Below, in pieces: positions 27,555 to 41,459 of a stretch of DNA of 64,000 nucleotides. Origin of the DNA: Cyathus striatus (Eukaryota > Basidiomycota > Agaricomycetes > Agaricales > Nidulariaceae); NCBI GenBank assembly GCA_025738555.1, contig JAOVFP010000015.1, positions 2,108,001 to 2,172,000 of the forward strand. The letters run 5' to 3'. Position numbers and translations under genes: made by a program. The stretch's first letter is position 1. Every line of letters starts with the position of its first letter. The notes beneath the pieces are model-generated. The model did not search any database. It was not told the DNA's origin and saw only the letters and a list, made by a program, of their open reading frames with translations.

Positions 27555-28068
27555 TACAGACTCATCAGCAGAGAAGAAGAGATAGTAAATCGATAAGTGA
27601 GAGCGTACTTCAATACTAGCTGGGACCTAAGGCCACGACTTGCGTTGGGCCAAGAATCCAACCGGGACCATGTAGGCTGTCCAAATTATTTACGTAAGGC
27701 CAGCTTGAGCCACCTGGCAATGGCGGTAGGCAGGTGCTACGTATACGTAATCTGTCATCAGCCATGCAGCAGCAGCACCATCTATTACAATTGAATATTG
27801 AATATACACTATCTGTTTCTTGTATTCGAGTGACAATAGAAGATATACACCTACAACAAGCAATGTTCACATATGAAAAAATACTTGGCCAATTCGTGAA
27901 GAAGTCATAATGTAAAAAACAAGTAAAAAAAGACAGATTTTATCCATCAAATAGTGTCAGCAGATCCAACGAAATAATGTACATCTAGCATGCGTGTCCT
28001 GCAGCAGTCAAATTGAATGTTCGAAAAAGAATGAAATGAAGAATGGTATCGCCGGAGTGGAAAAAGAA
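27555..28068. other. Intergenic, no gene seen
   Basis: Promoter side of F-box B and trailer of the kelch gene. AT-rich in the right half. No feature recognised. Confidence 0.45.
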
Positions 28069-31000
28069 TCATGAATTGCTAGAAGAATTGGCATGCCGAT
28101 GGTCTGGGTTTGCAACGAAAAGACTTGGACGCGGAACAAGCCCATAGTCGACTGAGATGCGTTTTCCTTTCGGTCGCTCTTCACGTTGTCTGGTGTTGGT
28201 GGGAAGAAGTTGGGTATCTTGCGATGATTGACGCTCGTATGCTTGCACTCGAGCGGCGACAGCACTACCTCGAGATGGAGGTGGGCTTTTCGAAGCACTC
28301 GACACGGTCGATGGGGTATGCGGTTGTTGATCAGGCGGTGTTCTTGGTGGAGAGGGTCCCTTCGCAGAAGATTGAGTTGAAGGAGGAAGTGGAACAGCTG
28401 CGGCTTCGATCTGGGACATCTCCACGGGCGATGTAAATGTTGCCAGACCTCCATAACCTCCCTCTTCATTCGCATTGACACTCATCTCGCCTGTTGTACT
28501 CGTGCTTCCGGTGGTACGATGACTTCCCGTTCGAATACGTTGGATAACATCCATATTCCCAGCCATGCGATCAATAGCTTCGGAATCCGCAGTGCGCAAG
28601 GAAGTCATCGACTTTCCATGGGTACCATACACTCTCGAGCCTTCCCTGGAGGCAATCTTGGCAGAACCTGATCGTGGTGAAACTTGTTCTGGAGAGGTTG
28701 AATGTATGCTTTCTTGAATGGCAACAAGCCTAGGCGGAGGATTAGGATCCCTAATTTCGTACGTCATCGAGCGTCGAGATGCATTGCTCGAGCTCCTGTC
28801 AAGAAAACTCGTACGAGAAAAGCGTGCCCACCACGAGTCACTGCGGCGTATTGGCTGAGTAGGCTTTGTACTGGCTCCTATTATAGACGACGATCCCGTG
28901 GGAGAACGTGGGCTATCGACGGATGTATGAGAGGTGATACGAGACATGGAGCTACTGTCAAATGGGCTGTTGGTGTTCTCACTAGACTGAGCATGTGAAG
29001 AAACAGATGCAGCGGGATCGCGGATGGATAAAGTTCCCTGTGACGTGCGTTCTGAGAGGGGGCTGAGTGCATGAGCACCTGCCATTGTTAGCGGCGGCAC
29101 TGTGATCAGGGGAGGTGGATGAACAGGTCGAACTGTCGGCCGATCATAGGTATAAGGATCGAATTCTGTATTCTCCTCTTCATCCCTAGGAACGAGTTGA
29201 ATCTCAGATTCTCCGCGTTCGTGGCCTTCCTGGCTTCCCGCGAAAGGATCGACATAGCTATTCATACCAGTCATTGTACTGGTGTAGCTGTATTCTCTCC
29301 TCCCTTGTGGCCTTGAAAGTGAAGCTGCAACGTATCCACCTTCGACATCCCTTATCAGTAAAGCTCCATCGCTAAACGGATCGTTTTTCTCAATGAAGGG
29401 GGTGGCATTGGCGGTGCTGAGAGTGCTAGGTTCGCGACTCCTGATCCGGCGAGTCAAAATGCTCTTCAGCGACCAGGAACTTCCACCTGATGCATCACGG
29501 CGGTTATTGTCCCACCAATCACCAAACTCTCTAGTATCTTCATCCTCGAGCATGTCTCGCCGTTGATATGTTGGCTGAGAGTATTTGTGTCGTGTGAGAG
29601 CTGAAATAGTACCGCCTATAATGGGAAGCGAAGCAAGAGCGCCAAGTGCGACCCCTTGTCCAGTAGTGTCCATCCTATCACTAACAGGTACGGCAGCCGG
29701 TATGTTCTGCGCCATACGGGGACTATCAGGACTACCACCATCGCCATCCTCGTCATTGCCATCACCCAAAGCTTCAAAGCGTTGAGCACGCTGTTGCCTC
29801 CGTCGGTGATAATACCACAGAACGGCACCTAGAAGAGCAACGAAACCTAACGTGCCAACAGTGGCCCCGACAGCGATCGCTGTAACCTTACCGCGACCTT
29901 TATCATTATCGTCGACTGGTTGAGCAGTACTGCTAGGGTTATTGGGGTTTCCTGGATCCAAGGTTGCCGTTGGGTGTGTAGCGGTGCGAGTGACGGTGGC
30001 AGTTACGATACCAGAAGGATTACCGCCCAAAACAGTAGTCTGTGGCCTCTGAGTTTGAGTTTGCGTCTGCGTTGATGTAACTGTTGGGCCAGGGATCGTC
30101 TTTGTGAAGGTAATGGTAGCAGGAGGTGGGGAGTACGAAGGAACAAAGGAACCACTTGGAATATCATAGATCTGCAAAGGCGCAGGTGCGGGTCCGTTAT
30201 TGCCATATCCTAAAGTAAGCAGCTGTTAGTACGTTGTCCTAATGCATATTATAATGAAAAAAGAGTACCAAAGCCAAATATAACTTGCACTCCCGAAGAA
30301 ATAGCAAAATGATCACGTCTGGCACCGAGTTCCGAAAGGATGTCTACTTTTATCCAAACCATGGGAGCCTGGGTAGTGTCCAGAATCCAGCCGTCGTCAA
30401 AGTTGTTCTGAAGATTCTCATCACTTCCTCCGTGTATGAGAACTTTTCCGTCCCCTATCAGCACTGCGACGAATGCACGACGAGGAGATGGAAGAGAATC
30501 TGTAGATACTTGGACTGTAGCCCATGATAAAGAGTCTTGTGTCGTATCGAGGACCCATATTGTTGAGAAAGGGATGAGTTGACCTTGGGAATGAGAAAAA
30601 CCACCAAAGACTAAGAGTCGACCGTCCGCAAGGATGATGGAGACATGCCCAGTTATGTCGGGGGGCCGTTGTCGGAGGGAAGCTGCGAGAATGAAGGACC
30701 ATCGGGATTAAACACGTAATGGTCAGAGAATCCAAGACCAGATCCATCTGCCTTTTCACCGCCTATTATGAATACAAGGCCGGTGACAGTACTGGCTGTG
30801 GAGTGATGGATTCTCCGCATGGGTTGACCAGCCCATGACGCATCCTCCGAAAAAACTGAGGCTCAAGGCGGTCAAATACGTCGACTATGAAGGAGGAGTC
30901 TGGGAGGGTAGCGACGACAGTCGGTGAATTGGGACCTGGCTGTCCGCCAAATAGGAGCAGTTGAGATGTATTGTAGGCTGAGAGTGTATGCCATGAAAGT

Positions 31001-31342
31001 GCGGGTCCCTGAGGAGTTGTGGAATTGGCAGAACTGGATATAAGTTCCCAAGGAGGAGATGATGCATTGAAACCAGAATCGAGAGAAAGAAAGAGAAGGT
31101 CGTCGGTGTTGGGAGCAGAGGTATAGGAGTATTGATTGAAGATGTCGGTCTTGCCGCCGTGTATGAACACTGCATCGTTTATTACTGCTGTAGCCTGACC
31201 CCATCTGTTTGATTCGAGATTACGTTTAGGTAAGATCCTTGGAAATGGAAGAAGGAACGCACCTTGGAATAGCTTCGTATGCAAGAACGCGGGAGTCAAT
31301 GGCGCGGAAGGCGAGGAGAGTAAACAAGAGGCCATAGTTCAT
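28069..31342 (-). CDS. Kelch-repeat single-pass membrane protein, frame broken twice
   Basis: Predicted secretory or plasma-membrane protein. Exon 1 starts at 31342 with a signal peptide (MNYGLLFTLLAFRAIDSRVLA). A 58-base intron (31262-31205) leads to kelch blades: WGQATAVINDAVFIHGGK, SAYNTSQLLLFGGQ, TGLVFIIGGEKADGSG, SIILADGRLLVFGGF, GDGKVLIHGGSDENL. A second intron is 30268-30210. Then come a Thr-rich stalk, one TM helix (AIAVGATVGTLGFVALLGAV), a basic stop-transfer (YYHRRRQQRAQR) and a tail of about 550 residues rich in Ser, Thr and Pro. Kelch coding crosses from one frame to another at an A6 run (30850-30855, + strand) and again at a G6 run (30660-30665). Each break would be mended by one extra base in the run. 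For the G6 break a 56-base intron with a weak GTCTTG donor is an alternative, but it would delete kelch-like sequence. So the gene is either recently damaged or carries sequence errors. Confidence 0.75.
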
Positions 31343-32081
31343 GTTTGGGTAGATATAGATTTGTCTTAAGAGATATGGGATGAAGGAGAAAGAGAGTACA
31401 TGAGATATCGTGAAGTGGAGTCGTACAGGTCGTGGTAGGCACAGTCGCAGGGATGTGGAGATGTGATGTTTTTGGATGGAGCCCTGTGCGGACTCCGTAT
31501 ACGTTATGTTGGATTATCCAGCACAGCCACTTCCTAGGCACCTTATCTGCTCGCCTTAGCCGTGCAACTCAATGTTTATATTTATCTCGCCTCGTTCACA
31601 ATACGCGCTAAATTTTTAAAGTTAAAAATATCACACACAAGCATCCATCCCAACCCCACTAGCACTTCAGAACTCTCGTATTTACTACCCAAGTTATGCC
31701 CAAATCCAACTCAAGTTCAACATCCAACCTTGTTTCTACTAACTTCAACCCCCTGGACCGGCTGGTGATGTCCGAGAACTTCTAATTAAGACTTTCGTGG
31801 AAGGGACACTCGAAGGGACAGGAGTTATGCTTCGTCCAGATTTTGAAAAACGTGCTGCCTGCTTGATCACACTTGATCACTCCGAGTCGATTGCTGTCGA
31901 TTGCCACAATTTCTTACTCGGGCCACCATGAAATCATGGTGACATCTTAGCTAGGCTTCAAATCCGTCATACTTACTCTAGAACAATGTTCTCTTCCTCC
32001 AAATGCAGAACCAATACAGTTATGTCGTATAACAAGCACTGCAAATCTAACTTTCGTGACTGGTAACAAAAACCCACTGTC
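31343..32081. other. Divergent promoter region
   Basis: Between the starts of the kelch gene (-) and enolase B (+). No convincing open frame or repeat. Confidence 0.45.
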
Positions 32082-33737
<1,656 letters not shown>

Positions 33738-34076
33738 CCACTTCATCCAAATCGTTCCCCCGTAAAAATATGTATTACGAGATTTGAAAGCAACCATGCT
33801 ATAATAATGTACTGCTACATATATATCATGCGAACTACGAGAGCAAAGTGAATGGTAAAATTAAATAGGTATGGGGCGAAGAAAACGAGTGACATATGCG
33901 ATTTTGAATGCTGCGGGATAGATGTATGCGAAGATATGTATAAGATATGTAGAAGATAATAGTCGAATGTAAGATACTGTATACTGTCATGAGCAATGAA
34001 AATAATATTGTTAGTTATAGATGAGTTGAATCGTTGACGGTGGTTTTTTAGTTATGCAATAAAGTTAAAAGGGGTG
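33738..34076. other. Convergent intergenic region
   Basis: Trailers of enolase B (+) and the TBC gene (-). Very AT-rich with TATG-type repeats; no gene. Confidence 0.5.
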
Positions 34077-36435
34077 TTATAACAAGGCATCGCCTTCCTT
34101 GCCCGAAGCAACAAGACCTTTCCAATCATTCCTCCACTGTATCATATTCTCTCTCAACTTTTTATCTCCGAGGGTTTTCTCGATCCACTGAAGGAACACG
34201 TTCTCGTCTTCGGGTACAAAGAATGAAGATAACAGCGAAAGGACAGTTTCAAAATTAGCCGCGCTAGATGTTATATGATCTACAACCCGCCAGTCAATAT
34301 TCGCGCTTAGTCTGAGGGAGAAATCCACATACCCCGATAAACCCACACAATAGCCACAGACACAGCAACAAAGACATCATACCCCTCCAACAAAAACGCG
34401 TCCCAGAGCCGCAACTGTGTCTGGAACGGCACAGAATTCGCAAACAGGGTGATATACCACTTTGTGGCGTACGAAGTCGTCGAGACCATATGTTTCTTAA
34501 ACGCTTCGTACACGCTAGGCATCATCTGCTGCGTAATGCGTTCCTGCACATATATGGCTTCGAGCATTCCAGGAAAACCGGGATTAAATACGGTGTGGAG
34601 GCTGTAAGCATCGTGAAGGCGGACAAGGGAAGCATAGACGCGTTCCGGCTCGAAATAGCAGAGCATGGTGGCTGCTATAGGACCCATGCCTTGAACATAG
34701 CCGCACGAAGAACAGTGAAGGGAGAATGAGTGCAACACATGGAACAGCGACCGTTGCCTACAACCCATCAGGCGTTATGAAGTAAAAAGGCCATTGACAA
34801 CACTTACCCAGCACCATAACGCGTCTTAAACATAATATGACCACTAATCGTCCTAGGCACATCCAAATCAATCTGAACATCATACGTCGAGGGCTTATCA
34901 AGTGCCTCCCTGTACTCCCTCCCGAACATCGCCATCTCCCTCGCCCCTGTCTTCGCAACCTTGTTCATAAGCAAATCCCAAGCAGCAGCTCGCCACCGGT
35001 CCGGAATGCCTTTATACGTCCTCTCCCGCAGCTTGCCCTCTTTCGACGGCTTGATACGCCAGACTTCGATGTTCCCTCCTGGATCGCGCGATAATGGCTG
35101 AAGCATGCGTGTCCATTTTCCGATGCGAGAAGACTCTTTGATTGGCAGAGGAACAGGGGGTAATGACGAAAGCGATTTCGCGTTCGCAGGTGCCGATGCC
35201 GGTCCAGCCGGGGTTAGTGCGAGACGCTTGAGAAGAGGGGAGGAACTGAGTAGGACAAGTCGGTCGTGCGAAGGTATGGAGAAGAATCCATAGCTATTAT
35301 TATTTGTTTAACGTCGGCAGGAAAGAAAGTAATAGTGAGGCTTACCGATCGACATTTGAGAGAAGCTGAATTTCCTTCGGACTTAACTCGCGTGTTTTCT
35401 CATTTTGGTCAGCGACTGCTGCGCTGGCCTCAAGTTGACTGGCACGACTGGCACCAACCCTCGCACGCGTGCGCTCCACACCATCCTCATATCCATCCCC
35501 TCTCACGCCTGACGATTCCAGCTGTGCATATGTACTGCGAACATGGAAGGCATCTACATCCTCTCCTCGGACGGTACAAGCGAAATGTCGCTCGTAATGG
35601 GAGTAATCTTTTCAGGTTGCTTTCCGACAGACTTGATAGATTTCTTGGGTGTTGATTGAGGAGAAGGTTGACGAGGAGGTGTCGGCGCAGGTGAAGTGCG
35701 CGAAGAAGCTGGGAGGGGGGGAAGTTCGCGGATTGACAAGTCGGAATGGCGAGTGTTGGTTCCAGAGTAACTTCCAGAAGAAGATTGCCTTGAAGTCTGA
35801 GATGTGCTATGTCGCGATTCTATTGACCTGGATGCGAATGAAGTATGTGAGGTGGCAGAGGCGTCTGTGCTCCTGTTATGTGAGTGGTAGTTGTTGGATG
35901 CTGGCCTCTTTTCCTGTTTCAGCTGAGAGATGGGTCGCAAGGAGGGAGTAGTGAAAGATGAAGCAGGACGTTTTGCGGTATGTGATACACGCGGGACGCC
36001 ATTGGGGACAGACAGCTCATTGCCGGTAGACTGCCTTATCGTATCGAAGCTGGTTGATCCAGATGGGGGAGACTCGCCGCTGCAGTAGGCCAGGTCAGAG
36101 GAGGCATATTCGTCTTCCATAAAGAAGGAATCGTGTCTGCTGTCTGGAAGAGTGAGGTTGACCACGGGTGGGCCAGAGACTTCTTTGGTAATTGATCTGC
36201 GCTCGTGTCTGGTAGTGGCCGAAGGCGCCCAGCTGGCCCTGGTTGGGGTATCGTCGCCATACATTGAATAGATAGAAACAATTGCGGTCTCTGAGGATGC
36301 ACGATGGGGCGGGTCTACAATTCTGGAGTATCTGGATTGTGAGATGGCAGCGGGAGGAGCGGGCTTCGGAGGTTGAGTAGGAGATTCTAACTTTAAGGGG
36401 GTCGGAGGCACGAAAACCAAAGCTGGGGCGTCCAT
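34077..36435 (-). CDS. TBC-domain Rab GTPase-activating protein
   Basis: Rab-GAP acting in membrane traffic. The N-terminal 290 residues, starting MDAPALVFVPPTP at 36435, are Ser/Pro-rich and disordered. After EDVDAFHVRSTYAQL and KEIQLLSNVDR an intron leads to YGFFSIPSHDRLVLLSS, then the TBC domain: YKGIPDRWRAAAWDLLMNK, the arginine finger in IDLDVPRT, the glutamine finger in GYVQGMGPIAA, and KWYITLFANSVPFQTQLRLW. The C-terminus (ENMIQWRNDWKGLVASGKEG) closes the frame with TAA at 34077. Between the Ser-rich part and EDVDAF, near 35560-35570, the frame changes. One extra G would give ..PSEGEDVDAF; otherwise a 68-base intron with a poor donor (GTCGGA) is needed. An upstream in-frame ATG at 36531 exists but would add a hydrophobic lead unlike the rest. 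Confidence 0.85.
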
Positions 36436-37977
36436 TGATGAAGGAGAGAGAAAGAAGGAGAGAAAGGAGAGTTTGGGAGAATATAGCAGGCGAAGAAGAA
36501 TACGTGGAAATGTGAAAAGGGCTGCTAACAATACTAAGTAGACAAGGACCTCTAACCACTAATAGTAACCATTCATCGGCTATCCATTCTTTTGATACTG
36601 TATTTCTCCACATCGCACAGCTCCCACTCCCACTCTTCTCTCTTCCCATCAATGCACCCTGCTGTCAATGACATGCACACTGCACAGTCTTCTTGACACA
36701 CTTCAAAATAGTCTCGTCCGCGCTCTTTATCTCTGTTTTTCATCATCATGTGCTCGACCCTGGCTCTTTTCGGCCTTGTTTTTTCTTCTCTCTTTGTGCC
36801 CACCCACGACGAGCCTAATCTTTTGACCAGCCAAGCATCAGGCCATCATCCGCTTTGTGCACCCATTCTTGATGTCAGTGCTCTCAGGTACTGAACTCAA
36901 GAGGCAGAAAACGCTGATAGACATCCAGCTGACACCCATCTTGTCTGCAATACGATGTTCTCATAATGATTGATTGCAGTTAAGACGCAGGTACTGACAT
37001 ACTTTTCTCTTGCAGGTTAGATATCCACTTCCCCTAGATTCCTGTTACTTAACCTTGCAACCGCACGACGGCCGATATATATACACTCCACACCGCGTTT
37101 AACTGCGATCAAATGTCCGAGTGCTCTATGTAACTCTAATAGCCCGCTCGCAACTGCACTCGTCACTGTCCTTCAAGTTTCAGCAAGTGAAATAGTCTGA
37201 AAGGACTACCATAGTGCAACTCTAGGTCTATCTCAAAGCTTGGCTTTGTTACCTCAACTACCTCGAGGCTAATAACTCAGTCTCGAATTTACCCATACCA
37301 CACGATACTCTTCAAAGCTCTATATGTCTTTTCTCTTTGATATGGATACTAAGCTTGCATCTTCGCCCCTTTATCTCCCTTTCGTCAAGTTCCCCGCTTA
37401 TATACATCCGTCGCCATCCGCCCCATTGCTGCTCCTGAAGAATCCTCAGATTTGAACCCAGTTAATTAAAATCGCGTCTTCTTACAATGTATCATCCCTT
37501 ATCATCCCTCGCAGCTCCTGAGATAGCCTCCTGTGCTAAACAGCGGCAGTTTATGTTGATTCAGGATCTTGAGCGGTTGATCAGGACTCGTTTGATGATG
37601 TGGAACTCAAAACGCATATCGTTGAAATTCGAGGTTCTTTGTAGTTAGACTACTGATGTATATATGTAGATAGTATATCTCTGACATCTGTACCTACTGT
37701 GAAGTAAATTATTTACTGTTCATTACTAGCAGCAAGCAAGCCTCTACCTCATTTTTGCTTGTACTTGACAATCAGTTTCTGAATCATTCTGTTTACTTGT
37801 CTCTTTCTTAGGATTATAGTGTGTGTCGGTATCAGATAACTCACAGATTATTGTATGCCATGTTAACGTTACTTACTCAGGTTGTGGCAAAGTCGTGCTT
37901 TCAAATTACATCATCACGTGTTTTCGTTCGTTGTCTGCCCCGTTACTTTATGTAACTTGACCTTAACTTATGGCCTT
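36436..37977. other. Long non-coding stretch upstream of the TBC gene
   Basis: About 1.5 kb with no open frame of interest on either strand. The part next to the TBC start is pyrimidine-rich on the minus strand, like a leader. The rest is AT-rich and unstructured to my eye. Confidence 0.45.
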
Positions 37978-38738
37978 TACAGCAGTTTGCAAAAAGGTTG
38001 GCACTCGCGCGCGTGAACAAAACGTAAACATTCATAATTAAACATGTAACGTACGTCGCTTCGCGACGCACGCTAAGGGGCAAGCTTGACGAATCCTAGT
38101 TTTTAGTTATATTTTTTTGTACATTCTAAATTAACTTGTTGCACTATATTTTAAATGTCACTATTTCAGCTTGAATTTTGTTTACACAGAATGTAATCAA
38201 AATAATTATTATGTACTTTGTATTAGTAGTCTTATCTTCAATGTTCTATTAATTTGTGCTTCATTTTTATATACTAAATAGTAGTCCAACTTTTGTGCTG
38301 ATGTTCTAATTTTATTTTAATAGCCTGTGCATTATTTATTTATTCTATCTTCACTCTAAATGCCCTTGCTTCATTCTAATACATAATCATTGTCTCAAAT
38401 TTCTACTATGGTTAAATGCATGGGTGTACTGGTTGTCTAGTACCAATTATCCAATAGTATTTGAAGGTGAAATAAAAGTACGAACTTAATAGAAAGTACT
38501 CATTGTTGAATCTAAAGTTTGAGCAGAGATGTATTTACGATGGAAATGTGTGTATTCGATGCACCATTGCAACGCTGACTAATGCACTGTATTGGCCCAG
38601 TGCTCACCAACGCAAAGCGGACAAACCCGAACGTGTACGGAAAATTCCGAGAATTGCGGAGAAATCCGAGCGTGGCGGCAAAATCCGTACGTACATGCAC
38701 AGCCACTACGCATTTTCGCTCGCCAATGCAGACAAATA

Positions 38739-38756
38739 GGGGGAGCAAGCTCCCCC
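38739..38756. repeat. Perfect GC-rich hairpin inside the TA-flanked element
   Basis: GGGGGAGC and GCTCCCCC arms separated by AA, immediately before the left internal inverted arm. It could be an end hairpin of a nested element, but no other boundary is clear. Confidence 0.6.
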
Positions 38757-39216
38757 AATAATGTGATCGAGCTAAGTACCTGCCGTTTCGGGCCGAACGC
38801 TCTGGTTGAGACTCATTCCGCCCAAATACTTATTCCTGCTACTCTCTAACCAAATTCGCTCCCCTGGCCAATCTCTAACATACATAATCAACACATAACA
38901 TGGGTTACCTCGCCATATCAAACAATGTCAAATGGGCTGCAATAAATAAGTATCTTGGATATGTTCATTGTTGGCCGATTGCGGCAGTGTGTGACAACAT
39001 AAGTATCATGGCTTGATCATGGCCATAAGAAAAGTTAGATGCAGATGTTTTAAATGTTTTAAAGCGCATAGTGCTTAGATGGAATGTATGCCTGGAGAAT
39101 AATATATAGATGGGAAGGGTACAACAGTACAAAAACGCGAGGTGAACCAAGATGGAATGAGTCTCAACCAGAGCGTTCGGCCCAAAACGGCAGGTACTTA
39201 GCTCGATCACATTATT
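38757..39216. repeat. Internal 63-base inverted arms
   Basis: Arms 38757-38819 and 39154-39216 are inverted copies (AATAATGTGATCGAGC... to ...GAGACTCATTCC) with one C/T difference. The right arm abuts the right terminal repeat, so the right subterminal sequence has been copied in reverse into the interior. Confidence 0.75.
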
Positions 39217-39278
39217 AATTATGAATGTTTATGTTTTGTTCACGCGCGCGAGTGCCAACCTTTTTGCAAACTGCTGTA

Positions 39279-40832
39279 ATTACTGCACTCTGCTAGAAAA
39301 ACTGGCCATGCCGTACGTTTCTTCAGCTGTGCAGTAAGAGGGCAACTATATGGGTAAAAACCATCCACTTTTGCAATCCGCTCCCTCTCTCCAACTCTTG
39401 GATCTTTCTGTGAACATGGACAATGAGTTCAAACAAACTCGATAGACATGCAAACGGCACCGACAGCTGGGGAGTTCGTTACTCCGCGAACGTAACAAGT
39501 CGAGGAGGAGGAAGGGAATCTATGATGACTACACCCCGTCGCCCCCCCCAGGAGCCGGACGACCCGCACCCCCGCGTCGGGAATGTGGAATAGCACTGCA
39601 ATTGTAGGATCTCCGAATATTGAATAGGCTCGTTTCATATAACGTGACCACGCATAATGTGTCGCTTGTCCCTACAAAGAGTCAATATTCAATGCTTCAC
39701 GAGCCGGTCCAACACAAGGATCAAAAGCTATTCCACCTTGGGGAATGCGACAAGACTCTATTCCATTCATCCTACGGTTCAAACGTTCAACGTTCATCCC
39801 CCGCTGAAAACCGGTAACACTGCTCCTCAATCTCGAGGATATCAACGTGTCGTTCAACACGATCGCAAACCTCGATGATGGAGAACTCAAGTCATTCACG
39901 CTTATAGAGAACCAAGTGTCTCGCTTCTCAGATGAAGTTAGAGGACTCGTGAGTTTGAACATTGCAGACGATGGATTTTAGGCGGAATCCTATTTCGGAT
40001 TTGTCGAGTGTGCATATTGCCGCAGTTGCAGAATCTCCAACGCTCAAGCAGATTATAATACTGTTTATGCCACTTGGACCGAAGCTCATCACGTTTGTCG
40101 CATAATAATACCACCTGGCTGGTGCTTGTCCCTGCATGATCTAAGCTACGGCAAGCTCTCGAGTTTGGACAGTCAGGTTCTGAAGCAGCTGACTGCGCGA
40201 CATTGCCTCTGTTGCCTACATTTCCCAACGTACCACCCTCCTACGCAATCTCCCGAAGGCTCCCTGGGAACAATGCAGATGGCGTTTGATGTTAGCCCGG
40301 AGAGATCTTCGCGTAGCGTTTTGACCACTGACGAGACGCCAGTATTTAATGAGAGCGAGCGAAAGCAAAGAAAGACATGTTAGAGGAAGCGCGACAACAG
40401 GAGAACCCTCACATCTTCATTGACCCACACATCCTCCTACAACCCAGTACTGCACGGAACCCATAACTTCTTCATTCTTTGCCGCATCGCCTCTAGTCAT
40501 TGAGTGGCGTCACAACAGGCGACGATACGCTAGCGGGAAGGGAAAGATCGTGAGGTGACCTTCGGCCTTTGCACCCTTCTCCCCCCAACTTTCTCCAGTA
40601 GAGCACTCCGCCATAGGAGTCTAGGACGGCTTCCTTGTACCCAGTTATATCACCCCCATCGCTCCAGTCACCCACGGCCGTAACTGGAATACGATCCTCT
40701 GGAATCTAGCGACAAAGCATTGTTGAGGTCCTCGAGTAGTGTTATAGAGCCATAGACAGACTACATTGCTAGCTAACTTCAGTCATCTTATCTATTCTAT
40801 TATGTACCATTGCTTAGTCAGAAAACATATCG
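39279..40832. other. No supported gene (1.5 kb)
   Basis: A plus-strand stretch at about 39825-39980 reads as Leu/Asp-rich protein (NLEDINVSFNTIANLDDG..) and then hits a stop. It may be the remnant of a gene. Other frames show nothing. Confidence 0.4.
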
Positions 40833-41372
40833 TTGATCATCACCGCGTCCATCCCACTGGCAAAGACGATTACTCCTTTCAACTCATCGCAACCTCCAAA
40901 ACTGGATTCCTCCCATCCCACCCCCAACTACTACCTCCTTCTCTCACTACCGCAAAATGCAAGCTACCCAGAGATAAAATCCGCATACCACAAAGCCCTT
41001 CTCCAAACCCACCCGGACAAGCAAAACCGTCGCGTCGTACTTTCCACCACGGAGCCCGTCGATATCTCAGCGCTCAAGGAGGCTTATGTGACACTTTCCT
41101 CGCCGGAACTGAGAGCGAGATATGATGCGTCGTTGATGGCTCAAGGAAAGAATGCCAGTCCGCGTCCCGCGCAGGTCGTCTCGCTTGAGGAGTTCACCTC
41201 GGAGGTGGATGGAGATGATCAGGATGGGCCATGGAGATATGATTGCAGGTGTGGTGGGGTTTATCGGATATCGGTTGAAGATATGGAGAGAGGGCTTCAT
41301 TTAATTGGGTGTACGAGTTGCTCTGAAATTATTTGGGCCGGGTATGAGCTTCAAGAATACGATAGTCCTTGA
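40833..41372 (+). CDS. DPH4: Diphthamide biosynthesis protein 4 (J-domain, CSL zinc finger)
   Basis: Co-chaperone and electron/iron-handling partner of the Dph1-Dph2 step of diphthamide synthesis on eEF2. The single exon gives 179 residues. The J domain runs from NYYLLLSLP, with the helix EIKSAYHKALLQ, the invariant HPD (THPDK) and KEAYVTLSSPELRARYD. A C-terminal DPH-type zinc finger follows: CRCGGVYRIS, then GCTSCSEIIW, giving the CxC..CxxC ligand set. The first 30 residues before the J domain are longer than usual in the family, so a start inside an unrecognised upstream intron arrangement is possible. Convergent with the DNMT1 gene, 87 bases between stops. Confidence 0.88.
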   Translation: MIITASIPLAKTITPFNSSQPPKLDSSHPTPNYYLLLSLPQNASYPEIKSAYHKALLQTHPDKQNRRVVLSTTEPVDISALKEAYVTLSSPELRARYDASLMAQGKNASPRPAQVVSLEEFTSEVDGDDQDGPWRYDCRCGGVYRISVEDMERGLHLIGCTSCSEIIWAGYELQEYDSP

Positions 41373-41459
41373 TTGTATGTACATTAATTATATGCGACGA
41401 AGGATGGTATTATATAGCTAATAGGAATAAAACTTGCACAAAAAGTACTTCTTGCAATA

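Larger units (their letters stand above)
37980..39276. mobile_element. Short inverted-repeat DNA transposon, TA target duplication
   Basis: Terminal inverted repeats of 62 bases, 37980-38041 and 39215-39276, with one mismatch. Both ends read CAGCAGTTTGCAAAAAGG inward. Each is flanked by TA (37978-37979 and 39277-39278), the duplication made by Tc1/mariner-type transposases. The interior of about 1.17 kb has no transposase, so the element is non-autonomous. It contains a second pair of inverted arms, 38757-38819 and 39154-39216 (63 bases, one mismatch), and a perfect short hairpin at 38739-38756. Superfamily is inferred from TA duplication and CAG ends only. Confidence 0.8.

Noticed and set aside
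38760..38820. tRNA-like B-box (GGTTGAGACTC) in the TA-flanked element, suggesting a SINE
   Set aside because: Lacks one B-box base, has no convincing A box at the right distance, and the segment is better explained as an internal inverted arm.
39825..39985. Leu/Asp-rich coding-like fragment
   Set aside because: Runs into a stop with no neighbouring exon that extends it; too short to support as a gene.
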